NCBI GenBank assembly: GCA_963576725.1
Contig: OY755252.1
Location: forward strand, 50,861,394 to 50,925,393
DNA length: 64,000 bases
Direction of reading: 5' to 3'
Source: Azorinus chamasolen
Lineage: Eukaryota > Mollusca > Bivalvia > Cardiida > Solecurtidae
A model generated the notes under the pieces. The model worked only from the letters and a program-made list of their open reading frames with translations. It was not told the origin of the DNA and made no database searches. The translations under genes were made by a program, and so were the position numbers. This document shows positions 32,969 to 43,570 of the stretch, in pieces (position 1 is the stretch's first letter; each line of letters opens with the position of its first letter).

Positions 32969-34950
32969 CAAGAGGGCCAGAATGGCCCTGAAGCGCTCAC
33001 CAGACAATCAGAGGAGAAGATTTTCACTATATGTTTCTATAGAAAACTAGCCTGCCCTAAGGCGGGGCTAATTTTGACCCAAGAGGCACAATTTATATAA
33101 CTTTTGTAGAGGACCTGAACATGATGCTATGTGCCAAATATGAAAGCTGAGAACCTTCCAGTTTCAGACGAGAAGATTTTCAAAGTTTTCACTATATGTT
33201 TCTATTGAAAACTGGCTACCCCTGGGGCGGGCCAATTTTCACCCCAGGGCCATAATGTACATAACTTTTGTAGAAGACCTGAACATGATGCTATGTGCCA
33301 AATATGAAAGCTGAGAACCTTCAAGTTTCAGAGAAGAAGATATTCAAAGATTTCACTATTTGTTTTTATTGAAAACTGCCCACCCCTGGGGCGGGGCCAA
33401 TTTTGACCCTGGGGCCATAATTTATATATATTTTGTAGAGGACCTGAACTTGATGCTATGTGCCAAATATGAAGGTGAAAACCTTCCATTTTCAGAGGAG
33501 AAGGTTTTCAAAGTTTTCACTACATCAACAGTATTTGTTTCTATTGAAAACTGCCCACCCCTGGGGCGGGGGCCAATTTTGACCCCAGGGCCATAATTTA
33601 TAAAACTTTTGTAGAGGACCTGAACTTGATGCTGTGTGCCAAATATGAAAGCTGAGAGCCATCCAGTTTCAGAGAAGAAGATTTTCAAAGATTTCACTAT
33701 TTGTTTCTATTTAAAACTGCCCACCCCTGGGGCGGGGCCAATTTTGACCCTGGGGCAATAATTTATATAACTTTTGTAGAGGACCTGAATATGATGCTCT
33801 GTGCCAAATATGAAAGCCGAGAGACTTCCAGTTTCAGAGAAGAAGATTTTCAGAGATTTCACTATTTGTTTCTATTGAAAACTGCCCGCCCCTGGGGCGG
33901 GGGCAATTTTGACCCCAGGGCCATAATTTATATATCTTTTGTAGAGGACCTGAACATGATGTTCTGTGCCAAATATGAAAGCTGAGAGACTTCAAGTTTC
34001 AGAGAAGAAGATTTTCAAAGATTTCACTATTTGTTTCTATTGAAAACTGCCCAACCCTGGGGCGGGGCCAATTTTGACCCAAGGGCCATAATTTATGTAA
34101 ATTTTGTAGAGGACCTGAATATGATGCTATGTGCCAAATATGAAAGCCGAGAGACTTCCAGTTTCAGAGAAGAAGATTTTCAGAGATTTCACTATTTGTT
34201 TCTATTGAAAACTGCCCACCCCTGGGGCGGGGCCAATTTTGACCCCAGGGCCATAATTTATATAACTTTTGTAGAGGACCTGAACATGATGTTCTGTGCC
34301 AAATATGAAAGCTGAGAGACTTCCAGTTTCAGAGAAGAAGATTTTCAAAGATTTCACTATTTGTTTCTATTGAAAACTGCCCAACCCTGGGGCGGGGCCA
34401 ATTTTGACCCAAGGGCCATAATTTATGTAACTTTTGTAGAGGACCTGAACATGATGCTCTGTGCCAAATATGAAAGCTGAGAGACTTCCAAGTTCAGAGA
34501 AGAAGATTTTCAAAGATTTCACTATTTGTTTCTATTGAAAACTGCCCAACCCTGGGGCGGGGCCAATTTTGACCCCAGGGGCATAATTTATATAACTTCT
34601 GTAGAGGACCTGAACATGATGCTATGTGCAAAATATGAAAGCTGAGAACCTTCTGGTTTAAGAGGAGAAGATTTTCAAAGTTTTACTATATGTTTCTATT
34701 GAAAACAAGGCACCCCTGGGGCGAGGCCAATTTTGACCCCAGGGGCATAATTTATATAACTTTTGTAGAGGACCTAAAGATGATACTATGTGCCAAAGAT
34801 GAAAGATGAGAACCCTGTAGATTCAGAGGAGAATATTTTTAAAGGTCCAAATTGTTGACGACGAACGATGCACGACACACGCCGACGGACGACGGACAAC
34901 GGGCGATCACAAAAGCTCACCCTGAGCACAAAGTGCTCTGGTGAGCTAAA
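32969..34950 (+). mobile_element. Complete B-type element, ~11 monomers
   Basis: The 5' module is CAAGAGGGCCAGAATGGCCC plus GAAGCGCTCACCAG. The 3' module is ACGATGCACGACACACGCCG, then AAAGCTCACCCTGAGCACAA and GTGCTCTGGTGAGCT. The middle monomers carry a local variant (GAAAACTGCCCACCCCTGGG, AGATTTCACTATTTGTTTCT), which shows local homogenisation different from that in the 13-19 kb array. Open frames at 33360-33596, 33701-33985 and 34031-34315 are read-through of monomers. Confidence 0.8.
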
Positions 34951-34984
34951 AAGTTACAGTTAATCCTCATATTTGCAGATTTTT

Positions 34985-36370
34985 GTAAAGTGCAACGAAC
35001 GTAATTCTGTAAAGACAAACTGAATGAACCTCAAAATAGTTTTCCCAATGCTATTCAATTTCTTATGGAATGGAAAACGCGAAAAAATTAAACGTAAAAC
35101 TTTGATTTGTTTCTGAAGAACAAGGGGGGCTCAATATGATAGATCTTGAGTCATTCATAAAATCAATTAAGCTGAAATGGGTAAAAGCGCTTTTAAATGA
35201 AGACAAAGCCAATTCGGCAAAAAAAAAATTAATTTTTAACATGAATCTAACATTAACAACAGTAAAATGTCTCCCATCACAAATATCAAACTTTCCCCCC
35301 TTTTATGCCGACGTTCTTAATGTCTGGATTTCTTTTAAACAAGTAGATGTGTCTGAAAAGATGTTCCCTAAAGATTTCGCCAAGATAAGACAACAACTCA
35401 TATGGGAAAATAGACACATACAAATTAACGGAAAATGTTTGATCTTTAAACAGTGGATAGATTCTGGTCTTTTATTTATTAACGACATTTTAGACCCAAA
35501 AACAGGGAAAATTGATGAACAAATAGTATTAGAAAAACTTCACAATAAAACAAACTGGATCAGCCAGATAACCATTATCAAAATAGCGATTCCTAGATTA
35601 TGGATAAAAAGTATTAAACCGAATGAATCTCTACTCACTCATGTTAAAACAAATTTAGATATAGTTTCAACAAAATGTCTTTCTTAAACATGACAAACAA
35701 ATACATTTATAATTTCCTCACGAAACATATTTGTTAAACCATATAACTACAGAAAATGGGAGCAAATGTTTAACTTAAAAATTAATTGGAATCACTTTTA
35801 TTTGGGTTTAGAAGCTACATGCTTTGATAACCGGGTTAAACAATTTAAATATAAATTGGTTAACGACATTCTAGCTACTAAAGAGAACTTGTGTAAATGG
35901 AAAATTGAAGAAAATTCAAATTGTAATCTATGCAATACACGAGAGGACTATAAACATTTATTTATTGATTGTGCTTCATTAACATCCATGTGGGATACAC
36001 TTGAACATATTTTACATAAATGTGGAATAATATTAAACAGCTGCAGACAGTAATAATTGGGTATAAAACAGGTATTAGCTATTATAATGATATTAACCCG
36101 ATTCTGCATGTACAAAGGATATTATGCTAGCGACAAGAGATCAAAATTCAACAATATTTATAATTTATTCCTATATGAATTTAACATTATGTATTTCTAT
36201 CTGCAGTATAAGAAAAACATAACTGCATTAATTCAGAATTGTAAGAAATATTTAGAAGTTTAGTAATAAGACTTTATACTATTAACAGCTTAAGCTATTA
36301 TAGCCTGTACATACTGTATACATGTAAATATGTATGAGTGTAGAAAAATGAAATAAACGAAGTCACAAGA
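34985..36370 (+). mobile_element. 5'-truncated L1/Tx1-like LINE
   Basis: It starts just after the B element and contains only the C-terminal third of an ORF2 and a short 3' UTR ending AATGAAATAAACGAAG. 5' truncation is usual for target-primed insertion. No target duplication was identified. Confidence 0.65.
35136..36262 (+). pseudogene. L1/Tx1-like ORF2 C-terminal remnant
   Basis: The text GGLNMIDLESFIKSIKLKWV is the thumb/C-terminal motif typical of L1/Tx1-type LINEs. It is followed by FYADVLNVW and GKCLIFKQWIDSGLLFINDI. After a break at about 35685-35765, a second stretch carries LCKWKIEENSNCNLCNTRED and HLFIDC, a CX2CX6HX4C finger. Stops at 36051-36056 end that stretch, and a further open frame reads YASDKRSKFNNIYNLFLYEF. 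The catalytic part is absent. Confidence 0.7.
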
Positions 36371-36539
36371 CTTCACCAAAAAGGATGGATGAATTTTGAT
36401 TTGTCTCTGATTTGCTCGACTTCGATATTTAGACATAAATAGACAGATGCTTCATCTTTGCGATGCTGGTTATATTTTATATTTGGTAAAAAAAACCCGA
36501 CTCCATGCCAATGTGGACGTCATGATATGACTGAAATAC

Positions 36540-36715
36540 TGTTAAAGCGACATAAAATATAGAAGTGTTAAACAGCAGGTTGTTGCTTAATGCAGAGGAA
36601 AAGTAATACAGACAGCAGCTTTCTGCATTCCTTTTGCCCTGCATGAAGCTACCATCTGCCTTACAGTCCCATAATCAGACCTCTTTTTGATTGCCACTTA
36701 AGACAGACTCTAATG
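36540..36715. repeat. Worn pogo-like MITE
   Basis: TACTGTTAAAGCGACATAA at the left and AGACAGACTCTAATGTTA at the right enclose TTGCTTAATGCAGAGGAAAA and TTTTGCCCTGCATGAAGC. The interior matches the element at 31320-31503. Confidence 0.45.
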
Positions 36716-36826
36716 TTACCCCTACTCCTAGTACTTCATTTGTGGGATATAATAAAATTCACAATTCAGAGGTAAATAGTAGTACCAGCTTAATGTATAG
36801 GTCGGCTATAATATGTATGGCATTAC

Positions 36827-36919
36827 CTTTTTTTATTACTGTTGACCATCTGTAAATGTCTGTTCTCTGAGACCAATTGGGCCTTCTCCCCTTGAAGCTG
36901 TTTGGCCCTGTCCACTAGT
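36827..36919 (-). CDS. Coiled-coil exon 3 of an unknown host gene
   Basis: Minus strand, acceptor CACCATTATTTCAG| and donor AAAAAAAG|GTAATG. The 93-nt exon has one leading and two trailing partial-codon bases. It encodes LVDRAKQLQGEKAQLVSENR then HLQMVNSNKK, a strong heptad pattern. The text faintly recalls N-terminal coiled coils of shugoshin-type proteins, but I would not name it on this basis. Phases match the exons at 37767-37809 and 31555-31655. Confidence 0.6.
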
Positions 36920-36989
36920 CTGAAATAATGGTGATGAACAACCTTAACCTTTGACATTGCCATTAGAATAATCTGGGAAGAAAGATCCT

Positions 36990-37531
36990 TTAACCTTTTC
37001 CCAGCTGATTATTCATGATAGAAATAATGACATCATGAATATTAGCTGAATTATCCTACTGGCATATGTTCACAGGAATGTTTGGTACCAGTAGAGTGAG
37101 TGAGTGAGTTGGGATTTACGTCCGACCAACAGTATTTCAGTTATTTGCAGACGGCACCCGCATGAGACAAGTTATAGTGCTGCCTCACTGGAATACCCCT
37201 GCGGCAGGTACATGGCAAGGGCACCCCACCCAGTCACAATATCCTGACACCGGGCCGACCAGTCCTAGAACTACACCTTTAATGTCACGCGTTGACAAGG
37301 GAGCTACTAGTACCAACTTTTAACGACTTTTGGTCTGTCACGGCCGGGGATCGAACCCACGACCTTCCGTACTGTACCAGTAGAAGCTGTAGAGTAATTT
37401 CTATAATATAGAATATTTACATAAGTAAGCAGAAAAGACCTTCATCACACGACTCCTAGAGGAGCCATCTGATCTGGGTCTGCTCTGTTTGCAACGGTGT
37501 GAAAAGGCATTTACAAGAAGAAAAGGGTTAA
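36990..37531. mobile_element. TTAA fold-back MITE split by a SINE
   Basis: The left end TTAACCTTTTCCCAGCTGAT and right end AGAAGAAAAGGGTTAA keep TTAA on both sides. The hairpin survives on the right (TAGAGGAGCCATCTGATCTG). A SINE with an 11-bp target duplication sits in the left half. Confidence 0.65.
37096..37373 (-). mobile_element. tRNA-related SINE, minus strand, 11-bp target duplication
   Basis: On the minus strand the element reads from GTCGTGGGTTCGATCCCCGG (a good pol III B box, GGTTCGATCC) through a body with CTGGTCGGCCCGGTGTCAGG to CGTAAATCCCAACTCACTCA, an (ACTC)n tail. It matches the general mollusc SINE type as I remember it. The A-box side is truncated. GTACCAGTAGA flanks both sides (37085-37095 and 37374-37384), proving insertion by target-primed reverse transcription. 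Confidence 0.8.
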
Positions 37532-37766
37532 TATTTATACAAGCTAGCAGCCAATTTGTGTCCAACTATGCAAACAGTTTGGATCCTGATAAAACTGGGT
37601 ATCACAATCTCCTCCTTACTGGCCATCAAATCAGACCTGTTTTAACAAGGAGCGAATAGTGAAGACCCATATTAAACTGCTCTTTGAGAGGAGCATATTG
37701 ATTTAAGTCTATACTATTGGCCTAACTTTGTGTAGTGGAATATTGTGGCTATTTATGATATATTAC

Positions 37767-37809
37767 CTTGCATTATTGGTCCTGCACTTGCTGAGACTGA
37801 TGTTGGTTT
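37767..37809 (-). CDS. Short exon 2 (43 nt) of an unknown host gene
   Basis: Acceptor TATTGTTTTATTCCAG| and donor ATGCAAG|GTAATA on the minus strand. The exon has two leading and two trailing partial-codon bases and encodes TNISLSKCRTNNA. The exit phase fits exon 3 exactly. The very short length makes it less certain on its own; phase agreement and two good splice sites are the support. Confidence 0.5.
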
Positions 37810-37837
37810 CTGGAATAAAACAATACAATAAGACAGA

Positions 37838-37940
37838 CAGACAGACAGAACAGATCAGACAGACAGACGACGGAAAAGTGACGACGGAAAAGTGATCCCT
37901 AAGTGACACACTGCCTCTCGGCAGGTGACACAAAAATTTG
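37838..37940 (+). repeat. ACAGACAG microsatellite plus GTGACAC palindrome
   Basis: AGACAGACAGACAGA is followed by CGACGGAAAAGTGA twice and GTGACACACTGCCTCTCGGC then AGGTGACAC. The same terminus recurs at 39524-39585 after GGGGGTATAAAAAGTGTGAC. It appears to be the 3' end of a further palindrome-ended family. Confidence 0.5.
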
Positions 37941-38139
37941 AAGCATGCAAAGTCTGAAACCTCGGCGGATCATAATCATAACAGAATGTTATCAAATCAA
38001 AACACAAACCTTTCAGACTTCAAGTTTTTGTAAATGCAATTTTTTGCTTACTCACAAATATACACTTATGTGTTTATGTACTTTGGACACAATCTAAATA
38101 TAGAATTAACCTTCTGTGCTTTTTTTCTGTGCTTTTTTT

Positions 38140-38365
38140 TTGTTATGGCCAAACTAAGCAACCATCTGTCCGTCCGCTCTCACAAAAGTATACTTGTGTG
38201 TCTTATTTTTAAGTACAAATATCCCTTGTGTGTCTATTTTTCTTGTGTGTCTAGTCACAGAAGTACACTGCACATACATGTATTAGTATAAAATTATCTT
38301 GTGTGTTTATAAAAGTTTCGCAAGGGAGTGGCACAAGTAAACTGTCCATGTCCAAAAGTGTCTTC
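38140..38365 (+). repeat. Left arm of a ~220-bp inverted repeat
   Basis: CTCTCACAAAAGTATACTTGTGTG...CTTGTGTGTCTATTTTTCTTGTGTGTCTAG...GGCACAAGTAAACTGTCCATGTCC is the reverse complement of 39236-39445. The interior carries three CTTGTGTGTCT words. The arms are about 870 bp apart and enclose the putative first exon at 38974-39040. Confidence 0.6.
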
Positions 38366-38973
38366 AAACCTTTCAGACTTCAAGTTTTGAGTTTAATATA
38401 TAATCTGTCCCTAGATATAAAAGATGGCTCTCAAGTCAAAATCCCTATTTTAAAAGACTAGGACTTTTAACTAAGAAAGCTGTGCATTATAATTTATTTC
38501 CTATGGTGGACAAATTTTGTGTTAGGTATGAACTGTCATGGGGACAAAACTATTGTCAAAAAAAAAATATAATAAATAAACAACAACAAAACATTAGCTA
38601 TATACTGTATTCTTGTGTGAAATTGGGATATTCTTCAAAAGAATTTAAGTAAGTGTAAGCTCCCATTTCTTTTTATATAGACTACGATCGAAAAATCGAT
38701 ATTCTGACAAAATAACGGGTTTCCGATGCAGCTTTAACACAGTTAATTAAGTTATGGTTGAATCTTTTTGGGGTTTTGTCTGTTGAAGATAATTTAATTG
38801 TTTTAAGCCACGCTATTATCGGGTCCGATCGGAGACTTGATCCATATGTACTATGCTGCATATTTCAAATGTATCTTTGCATCAAGCATAATCTAAACAA
38901 TTAGTAACAAAATTATTTGCATTCGTCGTGCTTGTGTATATAATTCAAAGTTAATTACATTAATACTGCTGAC

Positions 38974-39040
38974 GTTTCCGAGTTCTTGCTCGTGTTTTCC
39001 TTTTCTCTGCCATTGTTGTTGTTGTTGTTTTTCTAGACAT
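38974..39040 (-). CDS. Candidate first exon
   Basis: On the minus strand GCGGAAGTATG starts MSRKTTTTTMAEKRKTRART; the second Met, in ACAACAATGGCAG, has a strong Kozak context. Two donors are possible. C|GTCAGC (end 38974) has a phase compatible with exon 2. CA|GTATTA (end 38967) has a phase compatible with exon 3. GAAGCGGAAGT and CCAAT directly upstream look like an ETS/CCAAT promoter. The basic N terminus and CAA repeat are unremarkable. The exon is inferred, not proven. Confidence 0.4.
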
Positions 39041-39062
39041 ACTTCCGCTTCCTCTCCAATAA
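39041..39062 (-). promoter_or_regulatory. ETS / CCAAT promoter motifs
   Basis: On the plus strand the sequence reads ACTTCCGCTTCCTCTCCAAT. On the minus strand it has ATTGG then two GGAAGCGGAAGT ETS cores just before the candidate start codon. Confidence 0.35.
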
Positions 39063-39235
39063 AAACGGAAATAAGGTGCGCGATCATGACCACTGAAACG
39101 CTTTCAATGCTATTCTATTTAAAGCACTCCTCCTCCACAGCTTCGTGATGATCGAGACTATGCTGGTTCTCGAATCTGATAGCATATGGTTCCCAAATCT
39201 AGACGCGGTAAATATGAACTTATGATCTTGTCCAG

Positions 39236-39445
39236 GATAACAACACTTTGCAGACACTTTTGGACATGGACACTTTACTTGTGCCACTTACTTAAAGAAA
39301 CTTTTTTTATGAACACACAAGATAATTTTATACTAGTATGTACAGTTTACTTCTGTGATTAGACACACAAGAAAAATTAGATACACAAGGGATATTTGTA
39401 CTTAAAAAAAAGTCACACAAGTATACTTTTGTGAGAGCGGATGAA
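39236..39445 (-). repeat. Right arm of the ~220-bp inverted repeat
   Basis: It complements 38140-38365 (GGACATGGACACTTTACTTG; ACACACAAGAAAAATTAGAT; CACAAGTATACTTTTGTGAG). It is followed by a CCCCCCAAAAAAAAC/GGGGG hairpin and the GTGACACACTGCC terminus. Confidence 0.6.
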
Positions 39446-39838
39446 CAGACGGAGGGACATGGTGATTCCAGTATACCCCCCAAAAAAAACTTCGTTTGTG
39501 GGGGTATAAAAAGTGTGACAGACAAACAGACAACGAAAAAGTGATCCCTAAGTGACACACTGCCTCTCGGCAGTTGACACAAAAAAGTAACCCAAATATG
39601 GACCATTATGGTGATATCTTTGCAAACAGTTTGGATCCTGACGAAATTCCTAGTAACTCGGCTTCATAAGTGAATCCAGAATAACATTTTATAACATTCA
39701 TTCCCTCACATTAATTGTTCTTATTAACAGACAATCAATGAAACAGATAAACAATGCATTATATACTTAATTTCACTTCAAAAATATTGATGCCGCTCAT
39801 TTTCACACCTATTTGTTCGACTTCTCAGTTTGATCTAA

Positions 39839-40070
39839 TTAACCCTTTCCTCCATTTATAAATACGCCTTTCTATGCCTCTGTAATAGTCACTTCTTGAA
39901 ACCATTGTGATAAATAGGGCATTTGGCCCTATGGAGCAAATTCTCTATTTATCACAATGGTTTCTATACTACACAATTATAACATTTTCCTTTTCTCTAG
40001 TAAATGCTCCTTTTCGGTAGATTCATTCAAAGAGGTTGGGTCTAAAAATAGCCTATGAGGAAAGGGTTAA
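39839..40070. mobile_element. Complete 232-bp MITE, TTAA ends, long central hairpin
   Basis: TTAACCCTTTCCTCCATTTA pairs with TATGAGGAAAGGGTTAA. The core GAAACCATTGTGATAAATAG is repeated inverted as CTATTTATCACAATGGTTTC, with GGGCATTTGGCCC in the loop. Confidence 0.75.
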
Positions 40071-40282
40071 CCTGATAACTTAATGTCACCTGTTTTATTC
40101 GTTAATCTCGTGCAACATACTTGTCATCTTTATTACTTTGTTATGGTCCGCTACGTTTAATGGGTTATTACTGACAAAAAGATGACTGTGCAAATTTTTG
40201 TCTTAATTCTTCAAGGAGCCCACTGATCAGGATCTTCAACGTATTTCATCATGATATGGAATGATTTTCTGCTTAACTGTAC

Positions 40283-40370
40283 CTGCTAAAATATTTCTGT
40301 GGACATCATACACTTTCTTCAGAATCATTTCCATGGTAATACCCGCCAAGTTTTCCATTTTCATCAAATC
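40283..40370 (-). CDS. Candidate exon upstream of the coiled-coil exons
   Basis: Minus strand, acceptor CTGTTTGTTATTGTAG| and donor TTTTAGCAG|GTACAG, 88 nt. Frame 1 is fully open (DLMKMENLAGITMEMILKKV ...) and leaves one base, which fits exon 2 (37767-37809) exactly. Frame 3 reads FDENGKLGGYYHGNDSEESV then stops, which would make this the last exon of a separate upstream gene. The two readings cannot be separated here. The splice signals are strong, so an exon is likely, but its gene is uncertain. Confidence 0.5.
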
Positions 40371-40452
40371 CTACAATAACAAACAGAGTTTTCACCAAAG
40401 ACCTATCATAACATGTTATCTACCATAGGTCTCTGTTTTCACCAATGTCACA

Positions 40453-40634
40453 GATAACCCATTACCTCATACGCTATTTTTAGATACAACCTCTTTGAAT
40501 AAATCTACTGAAAAAATTTTGTAGGTTGAAACCATTGTGATTAATAGGGAGCAAATGCTCTATTTATCACAATGATTTCACGGAGTGACTTTTACAGACT
40601 CGTCAAAAGTCGTCAATATGAGGGAATGGGTAAA
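40453..40634. mobile_element. Inverted copy of the 39839-40070 MITE
   Basis: ATAACCCATTACCTCATACG ... TTGAAACCATTGTGATTAAT ... ATTTATCACAATGATTTC ... ATATGAGGGAATGGGTAAA. The flank AATAAATCTACTGAAAAAATTTTG mirrors the first copy (CGGTAGATTCATTCAAAGAGG), so the two lie head to head. Confidence 0.6.
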
Positions 40635-40962
40635 CCCTTTCCTCCATACAAACACTTTTTCACACCTTTGTGTAGCAGGAATCATTTTTAGCAGTACAAT
40701 AATCCTTAATATGACAGTATATTTTAACTTTAACCCGTTAACCCATAGTGTCATATATACACATCCTTATATTGTACCTGTGTATCTATGCAAACAGTGT
40801 AAACCCAGATCAGAGGGCTTGCACTGCAGCTCTCTGATCAGGTTCTGTCCTGTTTGTCAATATGCAATATATGTTACAAAATCAGCCCTAAAGGGTGAGA
40901 ATTGACTAGATCTAATGGTAAACTGGAATAGTCCATTTGAAGTTTCAGGGTCAATGGGTTAA
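40635..40962. mobile_element. MITE fragment, then a complete TTAACCCAT MITE
   Basis: 40635-40737 is a left half (ACCCTTTCCTCCATACAAAC). 40738-40962 is complete: TTAACCCATAGTGTC ... GGGTCAATGGGTTAA, with hairpin arms CCCAGATCAGAGGGCTTGCA and TCTCTGATCAGGTTCTG. A 106-residue open frame (40585-40905) across these is fortuitous. Confidence 0.65.
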
Positions 40963-40994
40963 CTGGCACTGGCTCCAAGCCTTTCAGTCCTAGT

Positions 40995-41090
40995 ATAGCG
41001 AAAGCAGGTCAAAACAGCCCAATTCCAAAAAGGGCCGTTCCATGACGGCCCGGTCCAAAATGGTTCACTTTATCCTCCAGATCAAATTTT
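40995..41090. repeat. Inverted-repeat arm matching 43104-43430
   Basis: CAGGTCAAAACAGCCCAATT and CGGCCCGGTCCAAAATGG are an inverted version of AACTGGGCCGTTTTGACCCG and GGGCCGTTTTGACCTGG, found just right of the A-type element. The pair may be the ends of a larger host transposon into which the A element inserted. Confidence 0.45.
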
Positions 41091-41787
41091 GCCAAGTCAA
41101 AACGGTACATCTTTGGTTAGGGATAATTAGTATAAATTTAGTGGGGAAAAGAGTTGTATCGGTATAATTGATACTTGATACTTATACGTTTGTTTTCATT
41201 TTGATATAATAAATATATTTTCAACGGACACATTAAAAAGTGTAACACCAAATACATGTGTATAATGTTTGATCAATGTTTCGTAAATAGTAATAGATAC
41301 GGGTAATCAGAGTATGTATATGTCTCTGGGGTAATGAAAAGTATTATACATGTATATTTGAAATTCATGTAGAAATTATTTAAATCGATAATTGACACTG
41401 TCTTTAACAGGACTATATGCTGTTTATATTAAAGGCGCACATCTTTGAGCTTAAATCCATATTAGTGGATTAATTACTTGCCAAAGTAGTGTAAGTGTTT
41501 ATTGTGCTGCATTTACAAAAGAAAAATGTAAATAAATAGATTAACATGTTTATACTCTGTCATGTAGTGCAGATCCAGTGTTCAACATCATAGACGATGC
41601 CTCTGTTTGAGTGTCAATAAGGCTTATTTTGTAAGGTCTCGGTGCAGCTATCAATATAAAAATCGTGTTCATTCACATGTCTTACACAATATGAATACAC
41701 TATAACATTAAATACAAGGGGTGTTATTCAATCAATTAAACATGGATATTTATCAAGCGCTACCAAATATACATCAAATATCATAAA
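41091..41787. other. Intergenic, no gene recognised
   Basis: AT-rich sequence without repeats, hairpins or plausible exons that I can see. Confidence 0.5.
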
Positions 41788-43104
41788 CAAGAGGGCCAAG
41801 ATGGCCCTTAATCGTTCACCTGATTACCATAGATTTAATATTATAGACGGGTAGCCCCTGGGTGGGACCAATATTGACCTAAGGGACAATATTTGAACAA
41901 TGATCATGAGCAGTGGTTCTGGAGAACAAGATTTTCAAAGATTTAGAATATTGATTTTATCAAGACAATCATTCTGACCAATGAAGATTGGGCCAAAATG
42001 ATCCCTCTTGAATGATTTTTATAAGATTTGACCTAGTGATCTATTTTTTTATCCAATCCCACTCATGATCAACCTCAACCTTCATATCACCAAGACAAAC
42101 ATTCTGAGCAAGTTTGAGGAAAATTGGGCTAAAAATGTGGCGGCTGGAGTGTAAACAAGATTTTTCTAAGATTTGACCTAGTGACCTACTTTTTGATCCC
42201 ACCCTACCCATGATCAAACTCAACCTCGATATCACCAAGACAAACATTCTGAGCAAGTTTGAGGAAGATTGGGCTAAAAATGTGGCCGTTGGAGTGTAAA
42301 CAATATTTTTCTAAGATATGACCCAGTGACCTTCTTTTTGACCCCACGTAACCCACTTTAAAAGTCGTTAAAGATTTTATCAGGACAATCATTCTGACCA
42401 ATTTTCATGAAGATTTGCCTAGAAATGTGACCTCTAGAGTGTTCACAAGGTTTTCCTACTATTTGACCTAGTTTATAACCCAGCAGGCTCAATTTTCAAT
42501 CAAGTCCGAGGTTTATCAAGACAATTCTGACCAAGTTTCATGAAAATTGGATAAAAAATATGAACACTAGAGTTTTCACAATGTTTTTCTACTGTTTGAC
42601 CAAGTGACCTCGTTTTTGACTCCACATGACCCACTTTCAAACTTGTCCGAGATTTTATCAAAACAATTATTCTGATAAAGTTTCATGAAGATTCAGCCAC
42701 AAATGTGACCTCTAGAGTGTTCACAAGGTTTTCCTACTATTTGACCTAGTGACCTAGTTTTGACCGCGCATAACCCACTTTCAAACTCGTCTGAGATTTT
42801 ATTAGGACAATCATTCTGACAAAGTTTCATGATGATTAGGCTAAAAATGTGCCCTCTAGAGTGTTCACAAGGTTTTCCTACTATTTGTCCTAGTGACCTA
42901 GTTTTTAACCCCATGCAACCTACTTTCGAACTCGTCCGAGATTTTATCATGACAATCATTCTGACCAAGTTTCATGAAGATTGGATAAAAATTGTGACCA
43001 CTAGTGTTCACAAGCAAATTGTTGATGACGGACGACGCACAACTGACGCCGGACATTAAAGTCTCCCAAAAGCTCACCCTGAGCTTTGCTCAGGTGAGCT
43101 AAAA
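41788..43104 (+). mobile_element. A-type palindrome-ended element, copy 2
   Basis: The 5' module is CAAGAGGGCCAAGATGGCCC plus TTAATCGTTCACCTG. The 3' module has GACGGACGACGCACAACTGA, then AAAGCTCACCCTGAGC and GCTCAGGTGAGCTAAAA, a perfect GCTCACC/GGTGAGC pair. About nine units of 110-125 bp (TTTGACCTAGTGACCTAGTT) are present. ORFs on either strand inside are read-through. Confidence 0.7.
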
Positions 43105-43570
43105 TAGGGCCGTTTTGACCTGGGAAATACCGGGTCGTTATCGATGTAGGCCGTTTTGGAACTGGGCCGTTTTGACCCGTCACCACATTGTGTTGAAAAA
43201 CCTACTTGACAATCCTTGTGCAGCATGAGATTCCTCATGCCAAGTGAATTTTGAAGAGCTCTATATACAGTACAAGTCCCGCGGACTTTTTGTTTTCCGC
43301 GGTCCATCGCAATTTTATCCAACGCGGACAGGTGAGCTAAAAAAGGGCCGTTTTGACCTGGGAAATACTGGGTCGTTATGGATTTAGGCCGTTTTGGAAC
43401 TGGGCCGTTTTGACCCGTCACCAGTAAAGCTATACACATCGTGTTGAAAAACCTACTTGACAATCCTTGTGCAGCATGAGATTCCTCATGCCAAGTGTAT
43501 TTTGAAGAGCTCTATATACAGTACAAGTCCCGCGGACTTTTCGTTTTCCGCGGTCCATCGCAATTTTTTT
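43091..43570 (+). repeat. 238-bp tandem duplication at the 3' edge of the A element
   Basis: CAGGTGAGCTAAAA at 43091 and again at 43329 each lead into AGGGCCGTTTTGACCTGGGA, TAGGCCGTTTTGGAACTGGG, CTTGACAATCCTTGTGCAGC and CGCGGACTTTT.GTTTTCCGCGG. The second copy has a 17-bp insertion (CAGTAAAGCTATACACA). The duplicated unit begins inside the element's own terminal hairpin. Confidence 0.75.

Noticed and set aside
33360..34315. ORFs with repeated FLLKTAHPWGGANFDP text
   Set aside because: Read-through of B-type monomers; the same frames appear wherever the monomer variant occurs.
37321..37375. tRNA gene suggested by GGTTCGATCCCC on the minus strand
   Set aside because: Only the B-box half is present and the sequence continues into a SINE body with ACTC tail and target duplications.
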